This document shows, one piece after another, positions 17,830 through 25,915 of a stretch of 64,000 nucleotides of DNA. Each line of letters opens with the position of its first letter. Within the stretch, counting starts at the first letter, position 1. The notes beneath the pieces were generated by a model. It did no database searches. It was not told the origin of the DNA and saw only the letters and a program-made list of their open reading frames with translations. The position numbers were made by a program, and so were the translations under genes. The stretch comes from Marine Group I thaumarchaeote (GTDB taxonomy: Archaea; Thermoproteota; Nitrososphaeria; Nitrososphaerales; Nitrosopumilaceae): NCBI GenBank assembly GCA_013390745.1, contig JACASX010000003.1:62001-126000 (forward strand), written 5' to 3'.

Positions 17830-18876
17830 ATGCTCAAGACAGTTAGTATAGCAGGCATTGAGGAACAGGGAGTTCCATTTAAGAAAGAAAGTATTGCGCT
17901 TGATGAGGCTGCACAAACAATTTCTGTTGGAAATCTTACGTGGATTGAATGTGTCGTAGATGATATTGTTACCGAGACACCAAAGATTCTTGAAAAACTT
18001 GACATCCAAATGGATCCTAAGGTTCTGCTTTCAGGATATGTTTCAGCATACGAGGATGCTGGTGATACACTTGGCATAATGTTACCTTTTATTGTTACAG
18101 GTAACAGTAGAATACAGACATCACCAGTTTTGATTTTTATGAAAAAGGATCTGATAGTAACTATTCATGACGATTATGGAGGAAAAATCACAAAACTTTA
18201 CAATTATTCGAACTCATTGATGAGAAAACTTCCGAAAGAGCCAGAACAATGGGCAGATAGACAAACCATTTTGTTATTTAGGCTAATGGATGAAGTCAGT
18301 GAGACAAACTTTTCCAGTTTAAGAACAATTATTGAACAGGCAGAACAGCTAGAAATAGATCTTGCTGGTCCAAGACAAGTTGAACGTGACGTCGGTTTTG
18401 AAATATCTAATATGAAAAGATCATTACTGACATTTCTTAATGCTGTTTGGGCTACTCATGACACAGTTAGAAGTGTCAAATTTGGCGATCCTGACATGCT
18501 AACTGACGATGATGATGTTCTGGAAAAGTTTGAGGTAATTTTAGGACGACTTGACAGACAAATCCAGATGGCTGAAAATGTTATGGACATAATTTCTACA
18601 GGAATAACTATTATACAAACTGAAACTTCCAACAAGTTAACAAAATTAATTGTCTGGCTAACAGTTGCGGCAACTGCTGTTTTGGTACCTAACACAGTAG
18701 CTACTATTTTTGGAATTCCAGACCTTCATCTTTCATGGAGTTGGGTTGCCCCAATATTGGTTATTTCAACTGTAATATCAGCCATTGTGACTTATCGCTT
18801 TACAAAGCAATTTAGTGTAAATCCATTTGGATCAAAAAGACTCCAACGTATTGGAAAGAAATTTAGAAGAAAATAA
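17830..18876 (+). CDS. CorA-like divalent metal transporter lacking the GMN signature
   Basis: A 348-residue protein of CorA architecture. It has a cytosolic alpha/beta domain, long helices around residues 150-275, and two C-terminal membrane helices, the first ending VPNTVATIF. The short pore-loop motif after TM1, normally Gly-Met-Asn, reads Gly-Ile-Pro here (FGIPDLH). Metal selectivity is therefore uncertain. ATG 17830 (MLKTVSIAGI) is preferred to GTG 17800. The C-terminal tail is basic, as in CorA. Confidence 0.85.
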   Translation: MLKTVSIAGIEEQGVPFKKESIALDEAAQTISVGNLTWIECVVDDIVTETPKILEKLDIQMDPKVLLSGYVSAYEDAGDTLGIMLPFIVTGNSRIQTSPVLIFMKKDLIVTIHDDYGGKITKLYNYSNSLMRKLPKEPEQWADRQTILLFRLMDEVSETNFSSLRTIIEQAEQLEIDLAGPRQVERDVGFEISNMKRSLLTFLNAVWATHDTVRSVKFGDPDMLTDDDDVLEKFEVILGRLDRQIQMAENVMDIISTGITIIQTETSNKLTKLIVWLTVAATAVLVPNTVATIFGIPDLHLSWSWVAPILVISTVISAIVTYRFTKQFSVNPFGSKRLQRIGKKFRRK

Positions 18877-18883
18877 TCTAGCT

Positions 18884-18964
18884 CTAGTGCCAGGGAACTA
18901 AGTAGACAAAGCCAGTATACACTAATGCTACAGTTACTGCCATGCCAAACCACCACCATTTCAT
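18884..18964 (-). CDS. Candidate 26-residue Trp-rich membrane microprotein
   Basis: The minus strand encodes a 26-residue peptide from ATG 18964 to TAG 18884. It starts MKWWWFG and ends YLVPWH, with one hydrophobic helix between. A TATA-like box (plus-strand 18985-18994) is centred about 26 bp before the ATG, as in leaderless genes of this genome. Such short single-helix peptides can be small subunits of membrane complexes. No homologue is recognised; the evidence is ORF composition and promoter spacing only. Confidence 0.45.
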   Translation of the reverse strand: MKWWWFGMAVTVALVYTGFVYLVPWH

Positions 18965-18984
18965 AATACAATTTTTTTACTAGA

Positions 18985-18994
18985 TGATAATAAA
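18985..18994 (-). promoter_or_regulatory. TATA-like box for the microprotein
   Basis: Read on the minus strand this is TTTATTATC, centred about 26 bp before the ATG at 18964. Confidence 0.4.
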
Positions 18995-19071
18995 TCTAGA
19001 TGTTTTTCCTATCCAAACAACTCTTCCTTGTAAGTTAAGATTATTAGAAGAAAGAAGTGCATATTTTTTGT

Positions 19072-19143
19072 GGCCTTCGTGGTGCAGTGGTAGCATAGGG
19101 GATTGTGGATCCCCGGACAGGAGTTCGATTCCCCTCGAAGGCC
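19072..19143 (+). tRNA. tRNA-His (anticodon GTG)
   Basis: A cloverleaf with acceptor GCCTTCG/CGAAGGC, a D arm beginning GTGC, anticodon stem GGGGA/TCCCC, loop TTGTGGA, and T arm CAGGAGTTCGATTCCCC. The tRNA-His identity elements are present: an encoded extra G at position -1 opposite discriminator C73. CCA is not encoded. Confidence 0.95.
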
Positions 19144-19154
19144 TTTATTTTATA

Positions 19155-19502
19155 CTAAAAAATTCCAAATTTGCTTGATTCCATCTCTTCTTTAATTGCC
19201 AATTTTACCTTTAGGTTTTTTTCTTGTGTTTGATGTGAAAACCAAGTCAGGAACTTCTTTTCTAAGCCTTTTCCCTTTAATTTTTGAAAGCCCTCTCCAA
19301 CTTGGTTGGCTAGTTTCTCAACTAATATCTTATTTACTGAAACAATGTAAAAATGCCAACCAAAAGCAAATTCGGAATCCGTAATAACAAATCCGTCTTC
19401 TTCATGTACTATTTCTTCAAGTCTTCTCAGTATAGATCTAATACCATCACTTGACTGATCGTAATTTGTAGCAGATACGTTAATGTTAATCCGTTCTTTC
19501 AT
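19155..19502 (-). CDS. Hypothetical protein
   Basis: A 115-residue soluble protein beginning MKERININVSATNYDQ, with mixed alpha/beta character and a Lys-rich C-terminal half. It contains FAFGWHFYIVSVNKILVEK in the centre. No cysteine, metal motif or membrane segment is seen. It lies 18 bp downstream of the methyltransferase gene on the same strand and ends just after tRNA-His on the opposite strand. I do not recognise the family. Confidence 0.7.
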   Translation of the reverse strand: MKERININVSATNYDQSSDGIRSILRRLEEIVHEEDGFVITDSEFAFGWHFYIVSVNKILVEKLANQVGEGFQKLKGKGLEKKFLTWFSHQTQEKNLKVKLAIKEEMESSKFGIF

Positions 19503-19520
19503 AATTAAATCAGGTTTGAA

Positions 19521-20297
19521 TTAAAATTTAAGGTTGGTGTCATTTAACAAATGTTCAACTTCAATACCAAAATTTCTTTTTAAAATTTCCATATAGTTTT
19601 TAATTGGAACTGGAATATCGTCCTCACATGTCATACCAAGGTTTTTTGCGTTAATCCATATTACCAGTGACTGTAAAATAGTTAAGAATCTATCATTTTC
19701 TGTATTATGTGATGCAATTGCCTTTGTATATCTCTCCGCATATTCCCAGGCAGCAACAAAATCAATACATTTTATTCCAAAAGTTGCTAGAAGCTGTTCC
19801 TTTAGGTTAGCATGTTTGAAAGGAACTTGGTTTATGATATATGGAAAATCTACTTGAGCGGGGAGGCATTCAGGAAGCGGACCCCAAATTGTAACTATTT
19901 TACATCCATCTTGTAGACTTTGAAACCTCTTCTTCATTTTTTCAATTATTTCTATATCCGTAAACCAAAATAGAATTGCAGTAGCATCATCAATTTTTGC
20001 TGTTACAGTATCTTGACATAAAAAGTTCTCACCATTCAAATCATTATCTTCTGCAAGTTTTTTCGCTTGTTGGATTTTTTCCTTGCTGTTATCCACACCT
20101 ATTGCTTTTTTAACATGAAATTCCTGTAATGCTATTTTAATTCCTTCACCATCACCACAGCCTAGATGATAAAAAACATCATTTTCATTAAGATTTAAAA
20201 ATTCAAAGATTTTCCTAAAGGAACGTTCCGGAAGCTGAACTTCGTTGCCAGAAATTATATCATTTGGCAGAGATTTAATATATTCTTCAATCTTCAC
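19521..20297 (-). CDS. Class I SAM-dependent methyltransferase, substrate unknown
   Basis: A 258-residue protein with the methyltransferase motif I FYHLGCGDGEG near residue 42. Motif II carries the acidic residue in AIGVDNSKEK near residue 70. The segment LCQDTVTAKIDDATAILFWF fits motifs III-IV. The C-terminal 100 residues are not family-diagnostic. The gene lies between a UPF0147 gene and a hypothetical gene on the same strand. DOT1-like or small-molecule methyltransferases are alternatives; the substrate cannot be inferred. Confidence 0.8.
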   Translation of the reverse strand: MKIEEYIKSLPNDIISGNEVQLPERSFRKIFEFLNLNENDVFYHLGCGDGEGIKIALQEFHVKKAIGVDNSKEKIQQAKKLAEDNDLNGENFLCQDTVTAKIDDATAILFWFTDIEIIEKMKKRFQSLQDGCKIVTIWGPLPECLPAQVDFPYIINQVPFKHANLKEQLLATFGIKCIDFVAAWEYAERYTKAIASHNTENDRFLTILQSLVIWINAKNLGMTCEDDIPVPIKNYMEILKRNFGIEVEHLLNDTNLKF

Positions 20298-20322
20298 AAG
20301 AAATCGTAAACATATTAGGGAT

Positions 20323-20592
20323 TTATTCTCTTATGCTTTCTAATGTTGATACAGCCTGCCATAAGGGGGTTCTAACGTAAGATGGCAAATTAGGATCCTG
20401 GGTTACATCATCAAGTAAGCTAATTGTATTTGCTGCACGTACAGAGACTGAATATTCATCTGATTTTAATTGTTCAACTATATCTGCAATGTTTTTTCGA
20501 ATGTTTTTGGGAGTTGAAGGACTAGTAGCTATTTGGTTCAGCGTGGACATAGAATTATTAAGAAATTCAAGGTTTTGCTCTTTAGTTGCCAT
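20323..20592 (-). CDS. UPF0147 family protein
   Basis: An 89-residue, all-helical archaeal protein. The sequence matches the UPF0147 pattern: a leading helix, a central SPSTPKNIRKNIADIVEQL block, then a VRAANTISLLDDVTQDPNLP segment. The family is widespread in archaea with no established function. It is the third of a run of minus-strand genes from 19155 to 21844, with short gaps. Confidence 0.88.
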   Translation of the reverse strand: MATKEQNLEFLNNSMSTLNQIATSPSTPKNIRKNIADIVEQLKSDEYSVSVRAANTISLLDDVTQDPNLPSYVRTPLWQAVSTLESIRE

Positions 20593-20629
20593 TTTTCATA
20601 TTTAATACTATTTTGTCGTAATTTTAAGT

Positions 20630-20938
20630 CTACGTCTCCACAAATATGTCGTCTGATTCAATTATCACTTTATATGATTTTAAATCATTAATTTGCACTG
20701 GAAATTTTACTAGTTTTCCATTCTTGCATTCAAACTGCGCGCCATGCCAATCACAAGTTATTGTAGAACCATCAAGTTTTCCTTCTGAAAGACTTCCACC
20801 TGCATGAGTGCACGTATCATCAACTGCAAAGCAGTTCCCATCAATATTTATAACAATTATTTCGTTTCCATCAACTGATACTTTTTTCATCTGACCAGAC
20901 ATAATTTCAGTTGTTTTACCTACAAGAATTTTTACCAT
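20630..20938 (-). CDS. Rieske-type 2Fe-2S ferredoxin
   Basis: A 102-residue soluble Rieske ferredoxin. The cluster ligands lie in CTHAGG (near residues 42-44) and CDWHGAQF (near residues 60-63). Unlike the complex III Rieske at 3696, it has no signal, no membrane helix and no disulfide pair. It is therefore a cytosolic electron carrier of the kind that serves oxygenases or similar enzymes. The partner is not evident from the neighbours. Confidence 0.9.
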   Translation of the reverse strand: MVKILVGKTTEIMSGQMKKVSVDGNEIIVINIDGNCFAVDDTCTHAGGSLSEGKLDGSTITCDWHGAQFECKNGKLVKFPVQINDLKSYKVIIESDDIFVET

Positions 20939-20971
20939 GAATAGATTAAATTTAATTGTTTTAAATTATTT

Positions 20972-21844
20972 CTAGTCAATAAACTTGACAACGTTTTGAA
21001 TCTTTCCTAGTTTTTCTATCTCCATATCAATTTTATCTCCATCTTTAAGAAATGGCGTGTCTGGATTATTCAATGCTACACCTTCTGGTGTTCCTGTTGC
21101 AATTATGTCCCCCTTTTCTAACGTCATTATCTTACTCAGTTTAGAGACTATGGATGGTATTTTTATGAACATGTTCTTTGTAGACGAATTCTGTCTAACT
21201 TGCCCGTTTATTCTTGTTGTCAGCTGTAAATTTTCTACATCTGGTATTTCTTCCATACTTGTTATCCATGGACCACAGGGGGCAAAAGTATCAAGCGATT
21301 TTCCGCGCGTAAATTGTTTATCTTGCATTTGTATATCTCTAGCAGAAACATCATTGAAAACCATATAACCAAAAATGTAGTCTTTTGATGAAATTCCATC
21401 TATGTTTTTGCAAGTCTTGCCAATTATAACAGCAAGCTCAATTTCATAATCCAACTGTTTAACAAAGTTAGGACATCTAATCTCTGAGCCAGTTCCGCAT
21501 AGCGTCGTTCTTGGCTTGATAAATATTACAGGTTCTTTTGTGGATACATAGTTCTGTTCTTTTGCATGTTTCGGGTAGTTAAATGTAAGACAAATTATTT
21601 TTGATGGATTCGGAAGTGGATGAAGCAATTTAAATTTTCCAAGTTTATCCTGAAAAGACGTAGAAGATATCTTATCCTTTATTTCATCATACCACCCCTC
21701 AAATAGAAAATCCATAATGCCTAATGGAAGAGGAACACCGGTTTCAGATGTTATGTTTTCTTTTGTTGCAACATCACCATCATTTATCAAGCCATAGGTT
21801 TCATTACCATCTTGCATTAATCTTGCAATTTTCACGTTAATCAC
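20972..21844 (-). CDS. Fumarylacetoacetate hydrolase family enzyme
   Basis: A 290-residue FAH-fold protein. Metal-binding acidic residues are in the YEIELAVIIGK segment near residue 140. The motifs FNDVSARDIQ and GKSLDTFAPCGPWI match the FAHD1/2-hydroxyhepta-dienedioate isomerase group. Family members act on acylpyruvates or cleave and isomerise 2-oxo-dienoates; acylpyruvase or oxaloacetate decarboxylase activity is possible. It overlaps the gltX stop by 4 bp, a sign of translational coupling. Confidence 0.87.
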   Translation of the reverse strand: MINVKIARLMQDGNETYGLINDGDVATKENITSETGVPLPLGIMDFLFEGWYDEIKDKISSTSFQDKLGKFKLLHPLPNPSKIICLTFNYPKHAKEQNYVSTKEPVIFIKPRTTLCGTGSEIRCPNFVKQLDYEIELAVIIGKTCKNIDGISSKDYIFGYMVFNDVSARDIQMQDKQFTRGKSLDTFAPCGPWITSMEEIPDVENLQLTTRINGQVRQNSSTKNMFIKIPSIVSKLSKIMTLEKGDIIATGTPEGVALNNPDTPFLKDGDKIDMEIEKLGKIQNVVKFID

Positions 21845-23577
21845 TTATGAGTAAAAATGGCTTGTTTAGATGAATCTTTTCGGCAATATCCAAATCTAAC
21901 AAATTGTATCTCTTCATCATTCTTTAATTCTAAATAATGAGGTTCTGTATACACCTGAATTTCTTCTAGGCTTTCTTCATTAAATTTATCATCCACAAAC
22001 AGCTGCTGTGGTATGAGAATTTTTAATTCATGAGCATTTTTTTCAGAAACCCATTGTAATTTCATGAACTTTACATTGTGTTCATCACCAGTAAATTCTC
22101 CAGTTATTTCTGAATTTATGGATGTGATTTTTACATTACCTAATCCCATTAAGCGTAATTGATCTCCTGTCTTAAGATCCTTAACATCTTCAGACGATAA
22201 AAAAACACTATCTTCTACCATAACTTTTCTTGTTCCCATTTTATTAGACGGATGGTTAGGAAGTTCTACGGAAGAATTAGGCAGATTACTAATTTTTAAT
22301 GTTCTAGGATCCTTTACCATGAATAACCTGATACTATTTCCGTCAACAATTTTTCGATTAAACGCCTCAAGTGAATCAAATGGTGCTAAGGTATCTGCTT
22401 TTGTAAGACTCAAAGACAGTGTGAACTTTCTAATTGCCTTTGGGGTAATTCCGCGCCGCTTTAGAGCTTCTAATGTTGGCAATCTTGGGTCATCATACCC
22501 AGAAACCTTTCCTTCGTCTATCAAAGGTCTTAAAACCCTTTTTGAGACTGGCATGCCCTTGAACTCTAACCTTGAAAATTCTAGCATTTTAGGATGTTTC
22601 ATACCAAGAGCATCCAATATTGCATGGTACAATTCGTTTCTTAATTCGTATTCTTTGCTTCTTAATGCGTGGGTTATACCGTCCGTATAATCTTCAACAG
22701 CAACTGCAAAATCATAACTTGGCCAAACTCTGTATTTTTCCGCCAAACGTGGATGCCTTGCATCGTTGATTCTAAAGAGCACGGGATCTCGCATTACAGT
22801 GTTCTTAGATTCCATGTCTCCACGGAACCTAACAACTGCTTCGCCAGGTTTGTATTTATCAAACATCTGTTTCCATCTCTCCTCATTTTGCTTAACATCT
22901 CCTGCACTGCATTCGCAAGACATCATCTCTCTCCTGTTTTTGCTTATAGTGTCACGTTTACACGTACATACGTATGCATTATTTTTCTTTATCATCTCCA
23001 CGCATTTATCATAAAGCAGCTCAATATCATCAGAGGTATTTTTTTCCTGATCAAATTTTATCCCAAGCCAATCGAGCCCCACTTTTATGGCAGCCCAGTA
23101 TTCTAATCTTGTATCCTCTGGATTAGTATCATCAAATCGTAAAACTAGTTTCCCGCCATACATTTTGGTATATTCCTCGCTAATTATAGCCGCTTTCGCA
23201 TGACCAATGTGAGGATATCCATTAGGAGCAGGCGTAAATCTAGTTACTATCTTACCCTGTTCTGCACCTTCCAAGGGAGGTAAGCCAACTCTTTCCTCCT
23301 TCACAGGTTCCTTCACATTAAGAATTTCAGGGAAATTATTTTCAATCTCGGTTTTTTGTTCTTCAATTGACATTCCATTAACTTGAGAAACAATTGATGC
23401 GATTTCTGGAATAGCGTCTTTAACATTACTCTTGAGTTCAGGTATTGTTCCTAAAGATTTTGACAGGACAACTTTGTCTTTTGTCTTACCATCATGCTCA
23501 ACTGCATTCTGTAAAGCTATTTTTCTAATCTCTTTCTTTAAATTATCATCCAAGCTACAAACGCCTTTTGATAACAA
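21841..23577 (-). CDS. gltX: Glutamyl-tRNA synthetase, archaeal type
   Basis: A 578-residue class I synthetase with an N-terminal archaeal extension of about 100 residues. The HIGH motif reads PHIGHAKAA, near residue 126. The KMSKS-like motif reads MPVSKRVLRP, in the variant form of archaeal GluRS. The C-terminal half is the beta-barrel anticodon domain of GlnRS-type enzymes, and archaeal GluRS is normally non-discriminating, also charging tRNA-Gln for amidation. It overlaps the GGPP synthase gene by 23 bp. Confidence 0.95.
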   Translation of the reverse strand: MLSKGVCSLDDNLKKEIRKIALQNAVEHDGKTKDKVVLSKSLGTIPELKSNVKDAIPEIASIVSQVNGMSIEEQKTEIENNFPEILNVKEPVKEERVGLPPLEGAEQGKIVTRFTPAPNGYPHIGHAKAAIISEEYTKMYGGKLVLRFDDTNPEDTRLEYWAAIKVGLDWLGIKFDQEKNTSDDIELLYDKCVEMIKKNNAYVCTCKRDTISKNRREMMSCECSAGDVKQNEERWKQMFDKYKPGEAVVRFRGDMESKNTVMRDPVLFRINDARHPRLAEKYRVWPSYDFAVAVEDYTDGITHALRSKEYELRNELYHAILDALGMKHPKMLEFSRLEFKGMPVSKRVLRPLIDEGKVSGYDDPRLPTLEALKRRGITPKAIRKFTLSLSLTKADTLAPFDSLEAFNRKIVDGNSIRLFMVKDPRTLKISNLPNSSVELPNHPSNKMGTRKVMVEDSVFLSSEDVKDLKTGDQLRLMGLGNVKITSINSEITGEFTGDEHNVKFMKLQWVSEKNAHELKILIPQQLFVDDKFNEESLEEIQVYTEPHYLELKNDEEIQFVRFGYCRKDSSKQAIFTHK

Positions 23578-24538
23578 AATCTAATAATGAAATTATTTCG
23601 TTTTTAGCCGTGCCAGTGTATGTCCTAAGTGATTTTTCAGCCTGCTGTGCATATTTCAATGTCATGCTTCTAACTTCATCTTCTACACCCAATGAACGAA
23701 TGACATTCACTGCCAGATTGATTTGTTGTTTTGAAGCTTTAGAATTTCCAAAAACGCGCATTATTATCTTCCTGTTCTTGCCTTTTGCTTTCTTAATTGC
23801 CAGAATAATTGGAAGTGTCTTTTTACCTTCACGTATGTCGTTTCCTACAGGTTTTTTCGTAATTTTACTGTCTCCAATAATTCCAATAAGATCATCCGTG
23901 ATTTGGAATACTATTCCCAAATTCCTTCCAAACGATGAGAGATTTTTCACATCCTTTTGTTTTCTTTTTGCACAAATTGCTCCCATGGCACATGAAACCT
24001 CAAAAAGCACGGCTGTTTTCTTTTCAATCATTTTGATGTATTCTTTTCCACTTGGAATTCTTTTGTTTTCAGCAAATTTAATGTCATTAACTTGCCCCTC
24101 ACAGATCTCAACGCATGTTTTGGATAATTTTGATACTAGCTGTGTTGTATAATTAGAAGACAGTTTTGATTTAGATGAAATAGTATGGTATGCTTTTGAA
24201 TACAAAACATCCCCTGCAAGAATTGCTAGCGGCATATCGAATTTTTTGTGTGTAGTTGGAACCCCATGCCTCATCTCATCATTATCCATGATGTCATCAT
24301 GTACCAGTGTGAAGTTATGGATCATCTCAACTGCACTAGCTGCTGCGATTGCATTAGATTGTCTTCCGCCAAGCATTTGGCAGCTCTTCAGAACCAAAAA
24401 TGGTCTTAGGCGCTTACCACCATGAAGTATTAGATGCGAGGCTGCATCGTACAGCTGTTTTGGGTTACCTTTTAGCTCTTTTTTTAGGAACTTGTTTACA
24501 AACCCTGCATTTTTCTTAATAGACTTTGAAGCTTTCAT
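23555..24538 (-). CDS. Geranylgeranyl diphosphate synthase (trans-prenyltransferase)
   Basis: A 327-residue polyprenyl synthase. The first aspartate-rich motif is DDIMD (Asp81-Asp85), and the second is DDLIG near residue 212. The substrate-binding GGKRLRPFL is near residue 40. The product would feed archaeal ether-lipid synthesis. The gene overlaps both neighbours (23 bp with gltX, 4 bp with the isomerase). Chain length cannot be fixed by reading alone; farnesyl or longer products are possible. Confidence 0.92.
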   Translation of the reverse strand: MKASKSIKKNAGFVNKFLKKELKGNPKQLYDAASHLILHGGKRLRPFLVLKSCQMLGGRQSNAIAAASAVEMIHNFTLVHDDIMDNDEMRHGVPTTHKKFDMPLAILAGDVLYSKAYHTISSKSKLSSNYTTQLVSKLSKTCVEICEGQVNDIKFAENKRIPSGKEYIKMIEKKTAVLFEVSCAMGAICAKRKQKDVKNLSSFGRNLGIVFQITDDLIGIIGDSKITKKPVGNDIREGKKTLPIILAIKKAKGKNRKIIMRVFGNSKASKQQINLAVNVIRSLGVEDEVRSMTLKYAQQAEKSLRTYTGTAKNEIISLLDFVIKRRL

Positions 24539-25173
24539 CCGTCAGGCACTCTTCTCCAATTATTGTTAGGTATGTAATGCTTAATTGCATTTTTGTATAT
24601 TGAATCATTTTTAGTCCAGTTTTTAATTAAACTATGAAATTTATCACCATTAGGATAACTAGATCTATCTAAAAAATAAAGCGCGATTACCATCCACGGG
24701 CAGTACACATCCATATTTTGTTGAAGCTCATTCTTTAATTCATCCGGGTCAATCCATTTAATCTCAGAAATCTCATCTTTGATCAAACACGTCTCATCAA
24801 AATCATCTACGATTCCAATCAATGTTCCACATATTTCATTTTCAGAACCAATGTCCTTGTATGGAACGTGATACTCGAATTTGTTCATATAATTCATTTT
24901 GCAGTCTATTCCTATCTCTTCAGGCATTCTACGTTCTGCAGATGATACATAGGTTTCAGACTCCCTTGGATGACTTGCAATTGTTCCATCCCAATAACTT
25001 GGCCAAAGCATTTTCTTATCACTTCTTTTGGTTAACAGTAATTTTCCTTCACCATTGAATATCAATGCAGTAAATGCCCTGTGAAGTTTTCCGTTTGGCA
25101 AATGACATTTTACTTTATCCTCTTTTCCAATAGGATTGTCGTTTTGATCTACCAGAATAACATACTCTCCCAT
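24535..25173 (-). CDS. Type 1 IPP isomerase-like Nudix protein without the catalytic cysteine
   Basis: A 212-residue protein matching type 1 isopentenyl-diphosphate isomerase. The metal ligands are all present: His24, His31, His68, Glu111 and Glu113 (CHLPNGKLH, SHP, ENEIC). The conserved Cys before the SHP/GHP motif is replaced by Ala66 (DGTIASHP). The Nudix helix reads RRMPEEIGI. The start at 25173 (MGEYVILVD) is chosen over an ATG at 25224 because the added residues are unlike the family and would overlap the IPP kinase gene. Its operon position argues for a role in isoprenoid synthesis, but activity is uncertain. Confidence 0.85.
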   Translation of the reverse strand: MGEYVILVDQNDNPIGKEDKVKCHLPNGKLHRAFTALIFNGEGKLLLTKRSDKKMLWPSYWDGTIASHPRESETYVSSAERRMPEEIGIDCKMNYMNKFEYHVPYKDIGSENEICGTLIGIVDDFDETCLIKDEISEIKWIDPDELKNELQQNMDVYCPWMVIALYFLDRSSYPNGDKFHSLIKNWTKNDSIYKNAIKHYIPNNNWRRVPDG

Positions 25174-25177
25174 TGTA

Positions 25178-25915
25178 TCACCTGAATAGCGTACCTTCAA
25201 ACTTTTTACCAGAAGTAGCATCAATGATCCTCTGAGGCTTGTTACCGTTTACGAAAAACACTTTCAGACCAGATCTTGACATCTTTGTTGCCTCTGTAAT
25301 TTTTCTAGTCATTCCTCCAGTTACATCCATCCTGTTTTTACTGATTGTCGGTTTTTCCTTTTTGAAGTCATAAATCAATTTTTTTGACTTTGTATTATAG
25401 TACACTCCATCTACATCCAGAACAAAAACTGATAATCTTGGATTTAGTATTTTTCCAATTGTAGTCATTATAACATCTCCAGATAAAATGTAAGATTTTT
25501 TCTGACTATACCACAGTGCATCACCATATGTAATTGGGATAAGACCAGACTTTGCAATCTCGCCAATCTTCTGAATCTTATTTCTAATAGGCTTGTTAGC
25601 GTTAATAAAATCAGTAGGTGGTAGAGAGTATGTGTTTAGCTTGTTTTTCGCGGCACTGTCCAAGATAATTTTGTCCAGTTCTATCATGGAGTTTTTTACT
25701 ACTGAGAGTCCCTTCAAGCTGTATCTTGCGGGCTTTGTGTGCATGCCGTATTTCACAGACCAGTAATGACCGTATGAACCACCGCCATGAACCAAGATCT
25801 TTGGCTCATTAATCTTCTTGATCTGTTTTAGAATATTGTCGATTGTCTTTCTTCTCGCTGATTGTGGCTTTCCCTTATTTGTTATAATTGAGCCTCCCAA
25901 TTTTATTAGAATCAT
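25178..25915 (-). CDS. Isopentenyl phosphate kinase
   Basis: A 245-residue amino acid kinase fold enzyme that phosphorylates isopentenyl phosphate to IPP in the archaeal alternative mevalonate pathway. It begins MILIKLGGSIITNK, with the GGGSYGH motif placing catalytic His50. The later VFVLDVDGVY and DVTGGMTRKI motifs bind ATP. The start at 25915 overlaps the mevalonate kinase stop by 4 bp; an ATG at 25933 adds six residues. Confidence 0.93.
   Translation of the reverse strand: MILIKLGGSIITNKGKPQSARRKTIDNILKQIKKINEPKILVHGGGSYGHYWSVKYGMHTKPARYSLKGLSVVKNSMIELDKIILDSAAKNKLNTYSLPPTDFINANKPIRNKIQKIGEIAKSGLIPITYGDALWYSQKKSYILSGDVIMTTIGKILNPRLSVFVLDVDGVYYNTKSKKLIYDFKKEKPTISKNRMDVTGGMTRKITEATKMSRSGLKVFFVNGNKPQRIIDATSGKKFEGTLFR

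Noticed and set aside
18984-19178. A 64-codon plus-strand ORF
   Set aside because: It runs straight through the tRNA-His gene, so it cannot be a normal coding gene.
23568-24152. A 194-codon plus-strand ORF opposite the GGPP synthase gene
   Set aside because: It lies wholly antisense to a clearly conserved gene with intact DDxxD motifs. Its translation is hydrophobic and low in structure, as expected for the complement of that gene.
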